From the NCBI RefSeq assembly GCF_000687475.1, contig NC_057318.1, forward strand, positions 1,922,001 to 1,986,000: DNA of 64,000 nucleotides, read 5' to 3'. The position numbers were made by a program, and so were the translations under genes. The DNA comes from Ustilaginoidea virens. Taxonomy: Eukaryota > Ascomycota > Sordariomycetes > Hypocreales > Clavicipitaceae. How positions within the stretch are numbered: the first letter of the stretch is position 1; each line of letters starts with the position of its first letter. The notes beneath the pieces are model-generated. The model had not been told where the DNA came from. It made no database searches and worked only from the letters and a program-made list of their open reading frames with translations. Shown here one piece after another: positions 13,009 to 26,217 of this stretch.

Positions 13009-13678
13009 CTTTATTTTTACTATTATTATTCTTATTATTGTTATTATTACTACTGCTGTTATCGCTATTGCTGCTGCCGCTCTACTAATAGGGTTAGCAC
13101 TAGCCCTATACCGCGATAGAGGGGTTATTATATACTTTGAAATTAGTGCTATAGAGGAAAAGAAGAAAAGAAGGAAAGGCACTAAATCGGGGGGCATCGC
13201 TAACCTATATACTAATATAGTGCCTAAAGCCGCCTGCTTCTATCTTTAGAGTTAGCTTACTTTCTCTTCCGATTAAAAAATTAATATATACCGAGAAGCG
13301 CCTAGGCCACTATAGATGCGCGCCTAGCGAGAATATGCCTATCGCGAGTATACCGCTAGCCTTACCCCCCTGGCTTTACCCTCCCCTTGCTTCTTATCCG
13401 ATAAAACCTCTGACCTAGACCTAATATTCTAGGACTTCTTACTTATACTCTTCCTATGCAATACCGCTAGATATAGTCTTAAGTAGTTATGCACCCTACT
13501 CTCTTACGTACTAAATACCCGCCGCCCCCGCTGCGGGGCGATAAAAAGTAGTAATTAAAAATATAAGAAGGGTTTTCCTTCCGGCTACTGGGTTTTTCCT
13601 TTCCGAATTATCTTTATAGAAGTACTAAATAGGTTATTTAGCCCTAAATAGCCTCTAGCGTAATTTAATAATAATAAT

Positions 13679-14504
13679 TACCCTTAGACTAATAGTAGTA
13701 TAAAATAGATAAACTAAAAGGTCTAGGCTATCTTATATATTATAGTCTCTTTTAACTAATATAATTAGCTAAAATATTCTATAGTATGCCAACTAGTATT
13801 AAATAACCGGATATTATTAGTAACCGGTTTTAATCCTAATTAGCTCCTTAATAGATTTAATATTCTAATAGTTATACCACCTTTAGATATAATATTAAAT
13901 TTAATAACTCTAAAAGGGCGGGCTACCTTATTCTTAGCTACCTTCTATAAGGGATAGGAAATAGCCTAGGCTACTATCGCCTTTATATAATAGTAATAAT
14001 AGGATATAACTAATCGTTCGCGCTACCTAATAAAATATTTTTAAATTAGGGATTGGATATAGCTTACCTTATATAATATTAAGATAAACCGGCCTTATAA
14101 GAAGCTCGACTAAGTCTCGGCAAAATATATAGTTATAACTATATTATCTCTACTTAATATTTAATTTAATATTCTATAAAGTATTTATTTAGTTTTCTAT
14201 ATTAATTTAGTTAAATAAGTAGCCTCCAATCTGCTTTTAAATTAAAAGCTAATTAATATATAATTTAGTCCCCTATTTATACTACCTTAGGATTCTAATC
14301 AATTATATAAAAAATACAAAATAGAAGAAATTTTAGCTATAAAGAATACTTAAGGTTAAAGATAAAACTATAATATATTTATTAAATAGAAAGGATATAA
14401 TTTACCTATATTGGAACCTCTAGAGAACTTCTTAGAAATAGCGGCATAAAAGGCATTTAAAGCTAAATAGGAAGATATTCAGATATATAATAGACCTATA
14501 CAGC
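13679..14504 (+). mobile_element. Gypsy-1 copy 2, integrase/chromodomain segment
   Basis: Matches copy 1 from about 6544 to 7370, including the chromodomain near 14385-14440. Flanked by LINE-1 copy A on the left and interrupted on the right by LINE-1 copy C, whose 16-bp TSD AATAGACCTATACAGC is at 14489-14504 and 26218-26233. Confidence 0.87.
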
Positions 14505-15718
14505 TCCTTACTGTATACTAATATCTACTCGATCTACTCCCCAGGCTATAAACCAAACTAGACAACCCCCCTTATCGCGCTCGCCGAGCTTCCACCCCGC
14601 CCCCGTAGTATCTTCGTCGGGGATTTCAATATGCACTATCCTCTTTAGGATAGCCTAGACCGGACCTCGCCTAGGATTAATACCCTCTTTAAACTTACGA
14701 CCTAGTGGCGGCTCGGACTAGCTACCCCTCGCGGCGAGGTAATAAGGCGGGCACCTAGGAAGAGAAATAGTACTATCGACCATGCATAGGTCACACAGGA
14801 TATTATAGTAGAGTATCTTGGAAACGCTAACCTTACCGGGTCCGACTATATCCCCTAGCTTATATGTATTAAGACCGGCAACCACTACGCAAAAGCCCCC
14901 CCAATAAAAAATAGCTAGAAGTCTTTTAACCGATACCTCGCCCAGGTCGAAGCAAAAAACCGACTCGCCACCCCCTATGCAATAGCCTTACTCCGCTCCC
15001 CCGCCGAGATAGATATAAACACCATATGGCTTACCGGCTAACTCTAGAATATTACTAATATTGCGGCCCCAAAGAAGGCACCTAAAGCTCTTAGCGTAAA
15101 GCCCTAGTGGAACTCCTATACCAAGATAGCCTAAAAATCCATAAAAAAGGCCTACCGAAAATAGGTAGCGCGCTATACCCCAGAGAATCTTAGTGCCGCC
15201 TAAGAGGTAGAAGCGACCTAATCCCGCATCATATAGGAGGAATAGCGCTAAATATAGAGAGAAGCCCTTAATAAAGCCACCGCCTAGAATGCCGACCTAT
15301 AGTCCCTAGAGAAATAGGCCCGCCTATATAGCGGCCTCCCGTCTAAATTAAGAAAGATCCTCCCGCTAAAATAAAGCGGTTTAGGCCCAAAAGCTACAAT
15401 ATATAAGAAAAAAGCATATGTCCTCGCTAAATAGTTCTTCCCTACCTCCTAGGCCACCTATAACGATATCCCTAACCCGATATTCCCCTAACTCGCTACC
15501 GCTATATTCCCCCCTACCGACTCTTTTACCTATAAAAAGGTACGTATCGCACTACGCAATATAGTAGGCTGGAAAGCATTAGGCCCCGATGGGCTCCTAA
15601 TAGGATTCCTTAAAGTATATGGCCCCCTACTTATTATAGCTTTTATATACCTCCTAAATGAGATATACCGCACTAGGTATTACCCGGCTTAATACTAGGA
15701 AGCTAGAGTAATAATACT
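14505..15718 (+). mobile_element. LINE-1 copy C, 5'-truncated, first segment (ORF2 part)
   Basis: Starts abruptly inside the endonuclease, so copy C is 5'-truncated, as is usual for LINEs. Contains GDFNMH near 14620 and STIDHA near 14774, then the region linking to RT. RIP is milder than in most copies. Interrupted by copy B, whose TSD AGTAATAATACT lies at 15707-15718 and 22111-22122. ORF2 continues at 22125 and ends at 24595. Confidence 0.87.
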
Positions 15719-16382
15719 ATTATTATTATTATTAAATTACGCTAGAGGCTATTTAGAGCTAAATAACCTATCTAGTATTTCTATAGAGATAATTCGGAAA
15801 GGAAAAACCCGGCAGCCGGGGGGAAAACCCTTCCTATAATTTTGATTTCTACTTTATATCGCCCCGTAGTAGGGGCGGCGGGTATTTAGTGCGTAAGAAA
15901 GTAGGGTATGCAACCGCTTAAGACTATATCTAGCGGTATTACTTAGGAAAAGTACGAGTATAGGTTCTAGGAGTATTAAGCCCGGGTTAGAGCACTATTA
16001 AGTGCGAAATAAGGGGAAGGTAAGGCTAGGGGGATAGGATTAGTAGTATTCTCGCTAGGCGCACGCCTTTACGGGCCCAGGCGTATCTCGGGCGCGTTAG
16101 TCTATAGTATATAGGCAAAAGTGAGCTGAATTTGAAGATAAAAGCAATTAGCCTTAGGCACTATATTAGTATATAGGTTAGTAATGCCCCCCGGCTTTAT
16201 ACCTTTTCTTCTTTTTCTTCTTTTCCTCTATAGCGCTAATTCTAAGGTATATAATAACCCTTCTATTACAGTATAGGGCCGATACTAACCCTATTAGTAG
16301 ATCAATAGTAGTAGCAACAACAGTAATAGTAATAGCTATAATAATAACAATAAGAATAAGAATAGTAATAGTAGAAGTAAAA

Positions 16383-17140
16383 ATGTCTAAACGGTCGGCA
16401 ATACTAGATAAAGGGGTAAGTATGGGTCTAGCGCGCTATAGAACCGCTTCTAACCCTTATATAGTAGCCCGGAGAACTATATATATAGCTATATAGGCTA
16501 TATCTAATACACTCGAAGGACCCTAAGTATCGATACTGCAGTCAATAAGGTATAGGCCGGGTTATACCTACTTTTTAGCGAGGCTGATATAGGTAGGGAC
16601 TAGGGTGGCCTACTATCCCTATGCCTTAGCGGGTAAGATATATATGCCTTTAGAGAGGACCCCTAGGAATTAAGTCCTAGTATAAAAACTCCTAGATATA
16701 TAGGAGATTATTACTAAAGGGGTAGAAGTGCGTTTTTAATTTATATATAGTATAGGTTATTAGCTAACTATTTTTGCCTTTAGGTAGATAATTATAAGGC
16801 CCTTTAGTAGAGGGCTAAATAGGCATCCGCCTTTTAGGGGTATAGATAGGCGGCGGTAGTAGCGGTAGTAATAGTAAGGGGCCTTAGCGCTCTTAGGGTA
16901 ACTTAAGAGATACTAGACCTTAAGGAAAGGAAGGTTTTTACTTTAGAATAATAAGCCTATGCCTAAAAGGATATCACTATATCATTATAGGTTTTCCTAG
17001 CCTAAAAGGGGGGAGAAGGGGCTTTAGAGGGGGAGTAGACTAAGGATAATAAGGATAAAAGGGGGGAGAGTAATAAAGGGAGTAAAAAGGGGGAAAAAAA
17101 AGAGGATACCCTTAATACTAAAATAATAACTATTGACTAA
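16383..17140 (+). pseudogene. antisense spliced zinc-cluster-like gene, LINE-1 copy B remnant
   Basis: Starts at ATG 16383-16385 (MSKRSAILDKG). It is followed by an intron with GTAAGT, a CTAAC branch and TAG, then the exon beginning PGEL. The third intron is 56 nt, against 57 in copy E, and ends CTAAC...TTTAG. Cysteines of the cluster read as Tyr. Stop TAA at 17138-17140, 176 bp from the ORF2 stop. Confidence 0.72.
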
Positions 17141-17316
17141 TTTTAGCCTATAGGGCTTAAGAGATTTATTTATTCCTAGGGCTTTTCGTTCCTACTATAG
17201 GATTGCCGTAAATATTATATAGGGGCTATATAGGGGAGTTTAGTAGCTCCTTTAGCTATACTATATTAAAGGGATTAAGCGAATTAGAATTAGTTAAATT
17301 AGTCGATATTAAATAT

Positions 17317-20300
17317 CTAGCGGGCGATCGTTTATATAAGGTATAGTTTATTAAGTGCGATAGATATATTATATCGATCGCGAAGTAAATTAGGGCTAGG
17401 ACTAAGTCTAAAAAGTATATACTTTTATCTATAATACTTTAGGTAAGAGAGGATAATATAATAGAGGTCTTTTAGGCCTTCCCTATAGCAGTAGAAAGGT
17501 AATAGCACTAAAAGTACTTATTAAAGGCAAAGGAAGAAATTAAAGCCGATTTTTTTTATATAGAATTAGGTAAGTATTACCGATTTATGCTTTTATAGGC
17601 TTTTATATAGTTAGGTTATTTTTACTATAGATTAGAAGTCTAATACCCTTTCGGCTGCTAGGGTCTTATATTAGGGGTATTTTGCCTTTACTATTGCCCG
17701 ATTATTTTACTATTAGTTATATTAGTTTTTTGCTAATTGCTTTTCGGCCGAGAGTTAGCTAAAGTTAAAATCGGGGAATAGTATATAGGCTAAGGGTCTT
17801 TAGTAGCCTTTCCTTTATCGGCATTAGAGTATTACTACTACTACTGCTAATGCGTAATTAATCCTATTAGTTATACCTATTTTAGCTATTCTTTTAAGGA
17901 ACCGCTAGTAGATATAGTTAAAATAAAGGTCGATTAGGGGTATAGCTGCCTTAGTCTTAAGAGTATTTAGCAGTATAGCCTTAAAGGCCCTAGTAATTAT
18001 ATAGAGGTAGGCTGACTATTTTATAGCTAAGGATTTTACGATACCTTTTACTACCCTTCTAGGGGCGGTAGGGATATATTATACCCTTATACTAAAGGCA
18101 ATAGAGGTTTAAATAACTTATATATAGATAAGGCATGCTTCCTAATATTAGCAGCCTTAGGTAGAAGCTACTATCGCTATAAATACGAGTTACTACTACT
18201 TAAATTTTTTTACGATCTTAGTATAATATTCCCTTTATTTTAGTTTATAGTAGATTTCGACCCCTAAGAACCTAGCATACTATTTCGGCTATATTATAGC
18301 GGTCTTAAGCTGTACTAGGGTCTCGTCTACTTTATGCATATAGGTAAAATAGATAAGCTTATTTTTACTAGGGTTAAAATTTAATCTTATTTACTTAGAC
18401 TAATTATTACAGATAGCCTACGCTTTCTTAAGTAGCGCCTTAGTTTCCCCTATATCTCTCTTATAGGCTATAATATTAATATCGTCGGCGAAGCCTAGTA
18501 TAATAGTTAATATAATTTTCTATAGTCTCTTATAGAGCGGTATAATATAGATAAAGAAGAAGATAAAAAAAAGGAAAGACCCTTAAGGGACTTTAATAGT
18601 AATTAGTAGTTTATTTATAAATTACCCTTTAAAGTAGATTTACGCTAAATGCGAGTTAGTAAAGCTATATACCTATACTATTAGTTAAGGTAGGAGCCTT
18701 TTTTTTAGCAATAAGTAAATAAAGCGGGTGTAATTAATAGTATTAAATATAATTAAGATATCTAGTTAAAGTAGTAAGGCGATCCTACTATAGTGCTAAG
18801 TCGTATGTATAATTTTAATTAATATACTTAAGGCTGCATTAATTGACTAGTTTACCCTATTGCCTATTTAGAGGTTTAAAAGGAGGTTACTCTTTTTAAA
18901 AGTAGTAGTAAACTATTATACAATTATAGCTTTTAAGACTTTTCCTATTAAGTTAAAAAGCGATATTAGCCTTTAGCCTTTTACTTTAGAGTACTCTTTT
19001 AGCTTTTTCCTTAGTTTCTATAGTATTATTACTCTAGCCTCTCGGTATAGAGCTAGGTAGTACCTAATATAGTATATCTTATTTAGGAGGTATATAAGAG
19101 TAGTAATAAGTAGGGGGCTATATACTTTAAGGAATCTTATTAGGAGCCCATTAGGGCCTAATGTTTTCTAGCCTACTATATTGCGTAATACGGTATATAC
19201 CTCTTTATAGGAAAAAGAATCGGTAGAGGGGAATATAATAGTAGTAAGCTAGGGGAATATTAGGTTAGGGATATTATTATAAATAGCTTAAGAGGTAAGA
19301 AAGAACCGCTTAGCGAGGATTTATACTTTTTCCTTATATATTATAGCTTTCGGGCTTAGGCTGCTTTATTTTAATAGAAGGATCTTTTTTAATTTAGGCG
19401 GGAGGCCGCTATATAGATAGGCCTATTTCTCTAGGGACTATAGGTCGGTATTCTAAATAGTAGTTTTATTAAGGGCTTCTCTTTATAATTAGCATTATTT
19501 CTCTTATACTATATAGGACTAAATCGCTTTTGCCTTTTACGTAATATTAAGATTCTCTAGGGTATAATATATTACCTATTTTCAGTAGGCCTTTTTTATA
19601 GTATTTTAGGCTATTTTAGTGCGGGAGTTCTATTAAGGCTTTATGCTAAGAGCTTTAGGTGCCTTCTTTAGGGCCGCAATATTAGTAATACTCTAGAATT
19701 AGCTAGTAAGCTATATAGTATATATATCTATTTTAGTAGGGGAGTAGAGCGGGACCTTAGTATAAAAGGTAGTAAATCGGTTTTTAACTTTAACTTAGGT
19801 AAGGTATTAATTAAAGGACTTTTAATTATTCTTTATAGGGGGGGCTTTTATATAATAGTTGCTAGTCTTAATATATATAAGCTAGGGGATATAGTCGGAT
19901 CTAGTAAAATTAGTATTTCTAAGATATTCTACTATAATATCCTATGTAATCTATATATAGTTGATAGTATTATTTTTTTTCTTAGGTGCCTGCTTTATTA
20001 CTTCGCTATAAGGGGTAGCTAGTCTAAGCTATTATTAGGTTATAAGCTTAAAGAGGGTATTAATCTTAGGTAAGGTTTAGTTTAGGCTATCCTAAAGAGG
20101 ATAATATATATTAAAGTCCCCGATAAAGGCATTATAGGGGTAGGGTAAAAGCTTAGCGAGTATAATAAAGGGGGTTATCTAATTCGGTTTATAATCTAAA
20201 GAGTAAATTAAATAGATATTAATATACAATAGGGAGATCTTATACTAATTAGGTCCCTTCTTGCTAGACTATATATCAGGCCTATACCGCTTATATATAT

Positions 20301-20481
20301 ATATTACTACTTTCTTATTATATACTATTAGTATATATCTTCTAAGGCTAAGGCTTAATAGGGCCCGACTAGGTATAGTAGGTTCTTAGATTGCTATAAT
20401 ATCAGGCTTACGCTAATAGTAAAATGCTAATCTTATAAAGGTGGTTTTTTTTTATATATTTTAATAAAGGATTATTATTAT
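17317..20481 (-). pseudogene. LINE-1 copy B ORF2 (EN-RT-finger)
   Basis: 3165 nt, the same length as in copies D and E. Endonuclease, RT and C-terminal finger are recognisable by alignment with copy E but full of TAG/TAA. The 5' end overlaps the ORF1 stop by 4 nt. Confidence 0.8.
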
Positions 20482-21987
20482 GCAGATAATCGCAAAGGGG
20501 TTAATAATAACGGTATATTTAGGGTAGCTATAGGTTAGGTGTCTAAGGCAAATATAGTTATACTATAGTCTAAAGCGGGAGCGGCTTAGAGAAAGGTAGT
20601 AATACTACTTCTAGCTCTAATATAGGGGGTCCTATTAATGCTTCCGACTAGGCAATTTTATTTTTAGGGGGAGGGCTTATATAGGGGAGACCTATTAGCT
20701 ATACAGCAGCAGCCCTAGTCTACTATAGGGATAGTATTAGCGGCTAATATAATATATAAAGCGAAAAGCCTTAGTCTATTACTATAAGAATTTCTAATGT
20801 TTTCCTATTATTTATTTGCTACCTTATAGAGGCAGGATTATACTAGGTAAGGTCTATAATAGTTAAGGTAGGATTTATATTAATTCTATATTATAGCTAG
20901 GCAGTCTTATTTACCCTTTAGGTAGTATTCGGAATTATACCGGCTATAGTAGGCTGCTATTACGCAATATGCAGTAATATAGCCGAATTTAAAGTAATTA
21001 TAGTATTAGCGGGGGTATATAGTATTATTATAGGGTTCGGCTTCGAATATCTCTACCTAGTATATAATACTAGCCTTATAGAACTTATTTATAAGGTTAA
21101 TAGAGTCGACCCCTATAATTAGGGGCGCTTATATTATAATCCCCTTAGGGCAGTAAAGGGAGACCCTAATAAAGCCCTTTTTATTAGCTTTAATAAGGTT
21201 CGACTAGATATCTTCTATTATAGTATTCGCGGTACAATAGATTAGGAAACTTTTAATAATAATACTAAATAAGTATTAATTAAATTCTGCCTTTTAATTA
21301 AAAGTAAAGCGGACTTAGGCTGTGTCTATAATATAGCCTGCCTTTTTTTTTAAAGGTAATAATCGTATTACTATTATAAAGCCTATAGGCCGCAACTATT
21401 ACTCCCTCGGCGGTAGCTCTATTAATTATATTAATAATTTCGATTAAGGTATAGTTTTAAAGGATTCCGCTAATAGTATTTCCTTTAATAAGGACTTTAC
21501 GGTAAATATAGGGGGATACCGCTAAAGGAGCTAGGCTATATTAGGGTAGTATAATAGCAGTATATCCTTATGCAGCAATAGATATCTATATAATAAGGGC
21601 TAGTGTAATCTTTAGGAGATTCTATATAGCCTTATTAACTATAGTTTTAATTATCTATATTAGGGTTCTAATAGGGGTATAGATATTTCCCGGGTTAGTC
21701 TTTTACTAGGCGGTTTCTACTATAAAGTTTATAGCCTTTTGCACTCTTTTTAATACCGCTAAGGGGATATAGTCTTATAGCTCTTTTATAAAGTCTTTAA
21801 TAATATCGGCTATAGGTTGTATTCGCCCTTAGGTAGGCTTAGTCTCAGTCTGGTAATATTATATACTATTTGCGATTGTAGTAGTCGGGTTATAGCGGCT
21901 ATATATAATGCCGCCCCTATTCCCTCTATCGATATCTATTACTTTATTTGCGCCTGCTGCGCCTACTCCCTAGATGTAATGCGCTAT
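20478..21987 (-). pseudogene. LINE-1 copy B ORF1 (gag-like)
   Basis: Aligns along its whole length to ORF1 of copy E; the initiator ATG has become ATA. The three-knuckle CCHC region is near 20800-21000, with cysteines mostly lost. Not functional. Confidence 0.78.
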
Positions 21988-22679
21988 AGGCAAGGGGGGT
22001 AAGCGGACGAGAAAAAGCGATTAGAAATATTAGAATTAATTTTAGAAGCGGTTTTATACTGCTACCTAAGTATAGGCGAAATCGCGAAAGTTTTTTTATA
22101 TGCCTTTTTAAGTAATAATACTATAGAAACTAGGGAAAAAGCTAAAGGAATATACTAAGGCAAGAGGATAAAGACTAATATTACTACTTAACCTAGTAGG
22201 AAAAGTTATAGAAGCCGTAATTATATGGCGGCTTATTGCCGCTCTTGAAGAGGGCAACCTCCTTCTAGACCTCTAAATAGGCAATAAGGCAAACCAGTCA
22301 ATTAATATAGTATTAAGCATACTAATCGAAATCGTATATACGACCTAGCACTATAATAAGATCGTCTTACTACTCTAATTAGATATTTTAGCCGCATTCG
22401 ATATTATTAATTATACCTACCTTATCTACTTACTACTAGAAAAAGGGCTCCCGCTATAATTAGCGGTATAGGTATATAGCTTCACCGCCTTACGCTTAGC
22501 GCAAATCCACTTTAAAGGGCAATTTATAGATAAACTGCTGATTACTACTAGGGTCTCTTAAGGGTCCCTTCTCTCCCTTATCCTCTTCCTTATCTATATT
22601 ATGTCATTCTATAAGAGGTTATAGGAGGTTGCATTAATTATTACACTAGGCTTTACCAACGATATAAATATTATAGTAT

Positions 22680-23439
22680 TGCAATTCTCAAGGTCACTAT
22701 AAAAGCAGAGCCTTACTAGCTAGCTAGATGGCACAAGACTGTCTGCGACCTGTGAACTAATCTTAGTATAAATACTAGATTTTTCACTAAGTCCTAAGAC
22801 TATACAAGTGCTATAAAGCAGGGCAAGTGTAAAGGCAAGGCAAATATAAGATAACTAGAAACGCAGGGAAGGTGGAAGTTAAGAGGCATGTAGTGCATTA
22901 ACAGACTCGATTGTGCTACCCTTCTACTATCTAGAAAGAAGGGGGAAAGCTATCCTATATATACACGAAGGAGGGGTGGGCCCAGGCATCCAGGGAAGCC
23001 AGTAAGAGGGCTCCCCGTAATGCTCGCTATGATACGTCAGCAACCCCGCTATATCCGACCTTTCCAACCACTCTAACCACCGCACTAGTAATTAGTCACC
23101 GCACTAGTAACTAGCCACCACGCTAGTGACTAACCACCACACTAGTGGACTAGCCACCACGCTAGTAGGCCACCACGCTAATTTAGCAATGCCACACCAC
23201 GCTAGTAGGCCGCCACCACGCTAGTAGGCAACCACGCTAATTTAGCAATGCCACACCTTTTCAACAAGGCCTACCTTACTTGATATACAGTAAATAATCC
23301 ACTGAAAATCCTTAAGGTAAAAGGCAAAGGCCTAAGGAAATACTATCATAAGTCCAAGAGGCGGTATAAGGGCCAGAAGGTTAGTAGGCCAGTAGGGCAT
23401 AAGGCCAGCAGCCTAGTAGGCTACTATAGGATTTTAACA
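22680..23439. mobile_element. 760-bp unmutated insertion with 8-bp TSD, unclassified
   Basis: Starts TGCAATTCTC and ends ATTTTAACA, flanked by TATAGTAT on both sides (22672-22679 and 23440-23447). The 8-bp duplication suggests a hAT-like DNA transposon; the TG...CA ends would also suit a solo LTR, but a 5-bp TSD does not fit. Only a poor terminal inverted repeat (TGCAA / TGTTA) is visible. No convincing ORF. CA and TG are frequent, unlike the flanks, so it is recent or has escaped RIP. A TATAAAAG box-like motif is near 22698. Confidence 0.72.
23080..23262. repeat. minisatellite of CCACCACGCTAGTAGGC-like units
   Basis: Imperfect tandem units built on CCACCACGCTAGT with variants (CACCGCACTAGTAACTAG, ACCACGCTAATTTAGCAA). 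The block CTAATTTAGCAATGCCACACC occurs twice, near 23179 and 23237 (listed here only as a 20-nt-scale direct repeat). It lies wholly inside the 760-bp insertion. Confidence 0.75.
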
Positions 23440-24771
23440 TATAGTATATAGGAGAGATATAGGGGAGATTAGAGTGCTACTTAAGAAAGTATAGGCTATT
23501 TGCAATAGTTGGTCTAAGCAAGTAGGACTTAATTTTAACCCTAGTAAGAGCGAGCTTATTTACTTTACCTATATATATAAAGCAGATAAAACCCTAATAC
23601 AGCTTAGGACCGCTATAATACAGCCGAAACAGTATGCCAGATTCTTAGGAGTTAAGATACACTATAAGCTAAAATAGAGGGAATACTATATTAAAATAGC
23701 TAAAAGGCTTAATCGGTAGCGACTCGCACTTATAGCGATAGCGACCTCTATATAGGGATACTAATATTGGGAAATACGCCTAGTCTATACGTAGGTTATT
23801 CGGACCTTTATCGCCTTTAGCGCGGGGGTATAGTATACCCCTACTGCCCCCGGAGGGGTAGCAAATAGTATTACAAAATCCCTAGCTATAAAGTAATTAG
23901 CATGCTTTTATATAATTACTAAAGCCTTTAAAGCTATACCACTAGATACCCTTAAGACCGAGGCGGCTATACTACTAATCGACCTCTACTTTAATTATAT
24001 CCGATAAAGGTTCCTTAAAAGAATAGCTAAAATAGGTATAACCGATAGGATTAACTATATATCTATAGCGGTAGCGGCGATATTCTAACGCTAATAAAGA
24101 TATAACTACTAAAGACCCTTAGCCTATACCCTATTCCCTAACCCTAACCCCTACTAACTACTAGCAATAGAAAGATTAGCAAAAAATTAGTATAACTAAT
24201 AGTAAAGTAGTAGGGCAGCAGTAAAGGCAAGATGCCTCCAGTAGAGGACCCTAGCGGCTAAAAAAGCACTAAACTTCTAATTAATAGTTAAAATAACCTA
24301 ATTATATAAAGGCCTATAGAAATATAAATTAGCAGTACTTACCTAACTCCGCATAGAAAAAATCAGCCTTAACTCCTTTTTCTACCTCTAATAAGTCCCT
24401 TTAGTACCATCACCCCTCTACCGCTATAGGGAAAGCCTAAAAGACCTCTACTATATTATCCTCTCCTGCCTAAAGTATTATAGATATTAGCACTAACTCC
24501 TTAGGCCTAGCCCTAGCCCTAGCCTACTTTACGACCGATATAGCATATCTATCGCACTTAATAAACCGCATACTATATATATGATCGCCTACTAAATATT
24601 TAGTATCGATAGACTCAATTAATTCCGACTTATATAATCCCTTTAGTATAATATAGCTAGAGGTAGTATAGAGCATACCTATATAGCCCCCGCATAATAT
24701 TTACGGTAATCCTATAGCGGGAACGAAGAGCCTTAGGAATAAGTAAATCTCTTAGGCCCTATAGGCTAGAA

Positions 24772-25556
24772 CTAGTCAATAGTTATTATCTTAGCATTAA
24801 GGGCATCCTCCTTCCCCTCCCCCCCCTTACTCCCCCTATTGTCCTCCCCCTTTTTATCCCTATCGCCCCTGCTATCCCTATTATCCCTATTATCCTTATC
24901 CTACCCCCCCTCTAAAGCCTCCCCCCCCTCCCTTTAGGCTAAAAGCACCCTTAGGGAAATAGCGATATTTTCTTATGCCTAAGCCTGCCGCTCTAAAGCC
25001 TCTACCTTTCGCTCCTTAAGGTCTAATATCTCCTAAGTTACCCCAGGAGCATTAAGGCCCCCTACCGCCGCTGCTACTACTACTACTGCCCGTTTATACC
25101 CCCGAGAGGTAGATGCCTATTTAGCCTTTTATTAGAGGGCCTTATAGTCGTCTACCTAAAGGCAAAAATAGTCAGCTAGTAACCTGCGCTATATATAAAT
25201 CGAAAATACACTTCTACCCCCCTAATAATAGCCTCTTATATATCTAAGAGTTCTTATATTAGGACCCGGTTCCTAGGGGTCCTCTCTAGGGGTATATATA
25301 TCTTGCCCGCTAAGGCGTAAGAATAGCAGGCCGCTTTAGTCCCTACCTATATTAGCCTTACTAGAGAGTGGGTATAACCCGGCTTATACCTTATTAACTG
25401 CGGTATTAATACTTAGGGTCCTCCGAGTATATTAAATATAGCCTATATAGCTATACGCGTAATTCTCCGGGCTACTATATAAGGGTTAGAAGTGGTTCTA
25501 TAGCACGCTAGACCTATACTTACCCCTTTATTTAGTATCGCCAACCGTTTAGGCAT
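24772..25556 (-). pseudogene. antisense spliced zinc-cluster-like gene, LINE-1 copy C remnant
   Basis: Starts at ATG 25554-25556 and ends at TAG 24772-24774, 176 bp from the ORF2 stop. Splice signals are at the same places as in copy E. Heavily RIP-mutated; slightly longer (785 bp) owing to an expanded low-complexity tail. Confidence 0.68.
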
Positions 25557-26217
25557 TTTTGCTTCTACTATTGCTATTCTTATTCTTATTATTATTATTA
25601 TAGCTATTACTATTACTATTATTACTGCTGCTGCCGATCTACTAATAGAGTTAGTATCGGCCCTATACCGCGATAGAAGGGTTATTATATACTTTAGAAT
25701 TAGTGCTATAAAGGAAAAGAAGAAAAAGAAGAAAAGGCATAAAGCTAAGGGGCATTACTAACCTATATACTAATATAATACCTAAGGCCAATCGCTTTTA
25801 TCTTTAAATTTAGCTTATTTTTACCCACATACTATAGACCAATATGCCTAAGATATGCCTAGGCCCCTAAAAGTACGCGCCTAGCGAAAACACTATTAAT
25901 CCCACCCCCCTAGCCTTACCTTCCCCTTACTTCGCACCCAATAATGCTCTAACCTAGGCCCGATACTCCTAGAACTTATATTCGCACTCTTTTTAAGTAA
26001 TACCGCTAGATTAGTCCTAAGCGGTTGCGCACCCTACTCTCTTGTATACCGGATACCCGCCGCCCCCACTATAGGGCGATATAAAGTAGAAATTAAGATT
26101 ACAAGGAAGGGTTTTCCTCCCGGCTGCCGGGTTTTTCCTTTCCAAATCATCTCTATAAAAGTACTAGATAGGTTATTTAGCACTAAATAGCCTCTAGCGT
26201 AATTTAATAATAATAAT

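Larger units (their letters stand above)
9830..13678 (+). mobile_element. LINE-1 copy A, 3' segment
   Basis: Continuation of copy A: rest of ORF2, the antisense gene, terminal hairpins and a (TAA)n tail ending near 13678. Followed directly by Gypsy-1 copy 2, into which copy A was inserted. Confidence 0.9.
15719..22110 (-). mobile_element. LINE-1 copy B, full length
   Basis: 6392 bp in reverse orientation: the (TTA)n complement of the tail begins at 15719 and the 5' end lies near 22098, followed by 12 nt of filler. ORF1, ORF2 and the antisense gene have the same spacing as in copy E. Inserted in copy C with a 12-14 bp TSD. Heavily RIP-mutated. Confidence 0.92.
22111..26217 (+). mobile_element. 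LINE-1 copy C, second part (interrupted at 22680-23439)
   Basis: Resumes after copy B: RT (GFTNDI-like near 22650), then the inserted 760-bp element, then the rest of ORF2 to TAA at 24593-24595, the 3' region, hairpins and (TAA)n tail. The C-terminal finger near 24470 retains the cysteine lost in copy E (ILSC). Confidence 0.88.
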
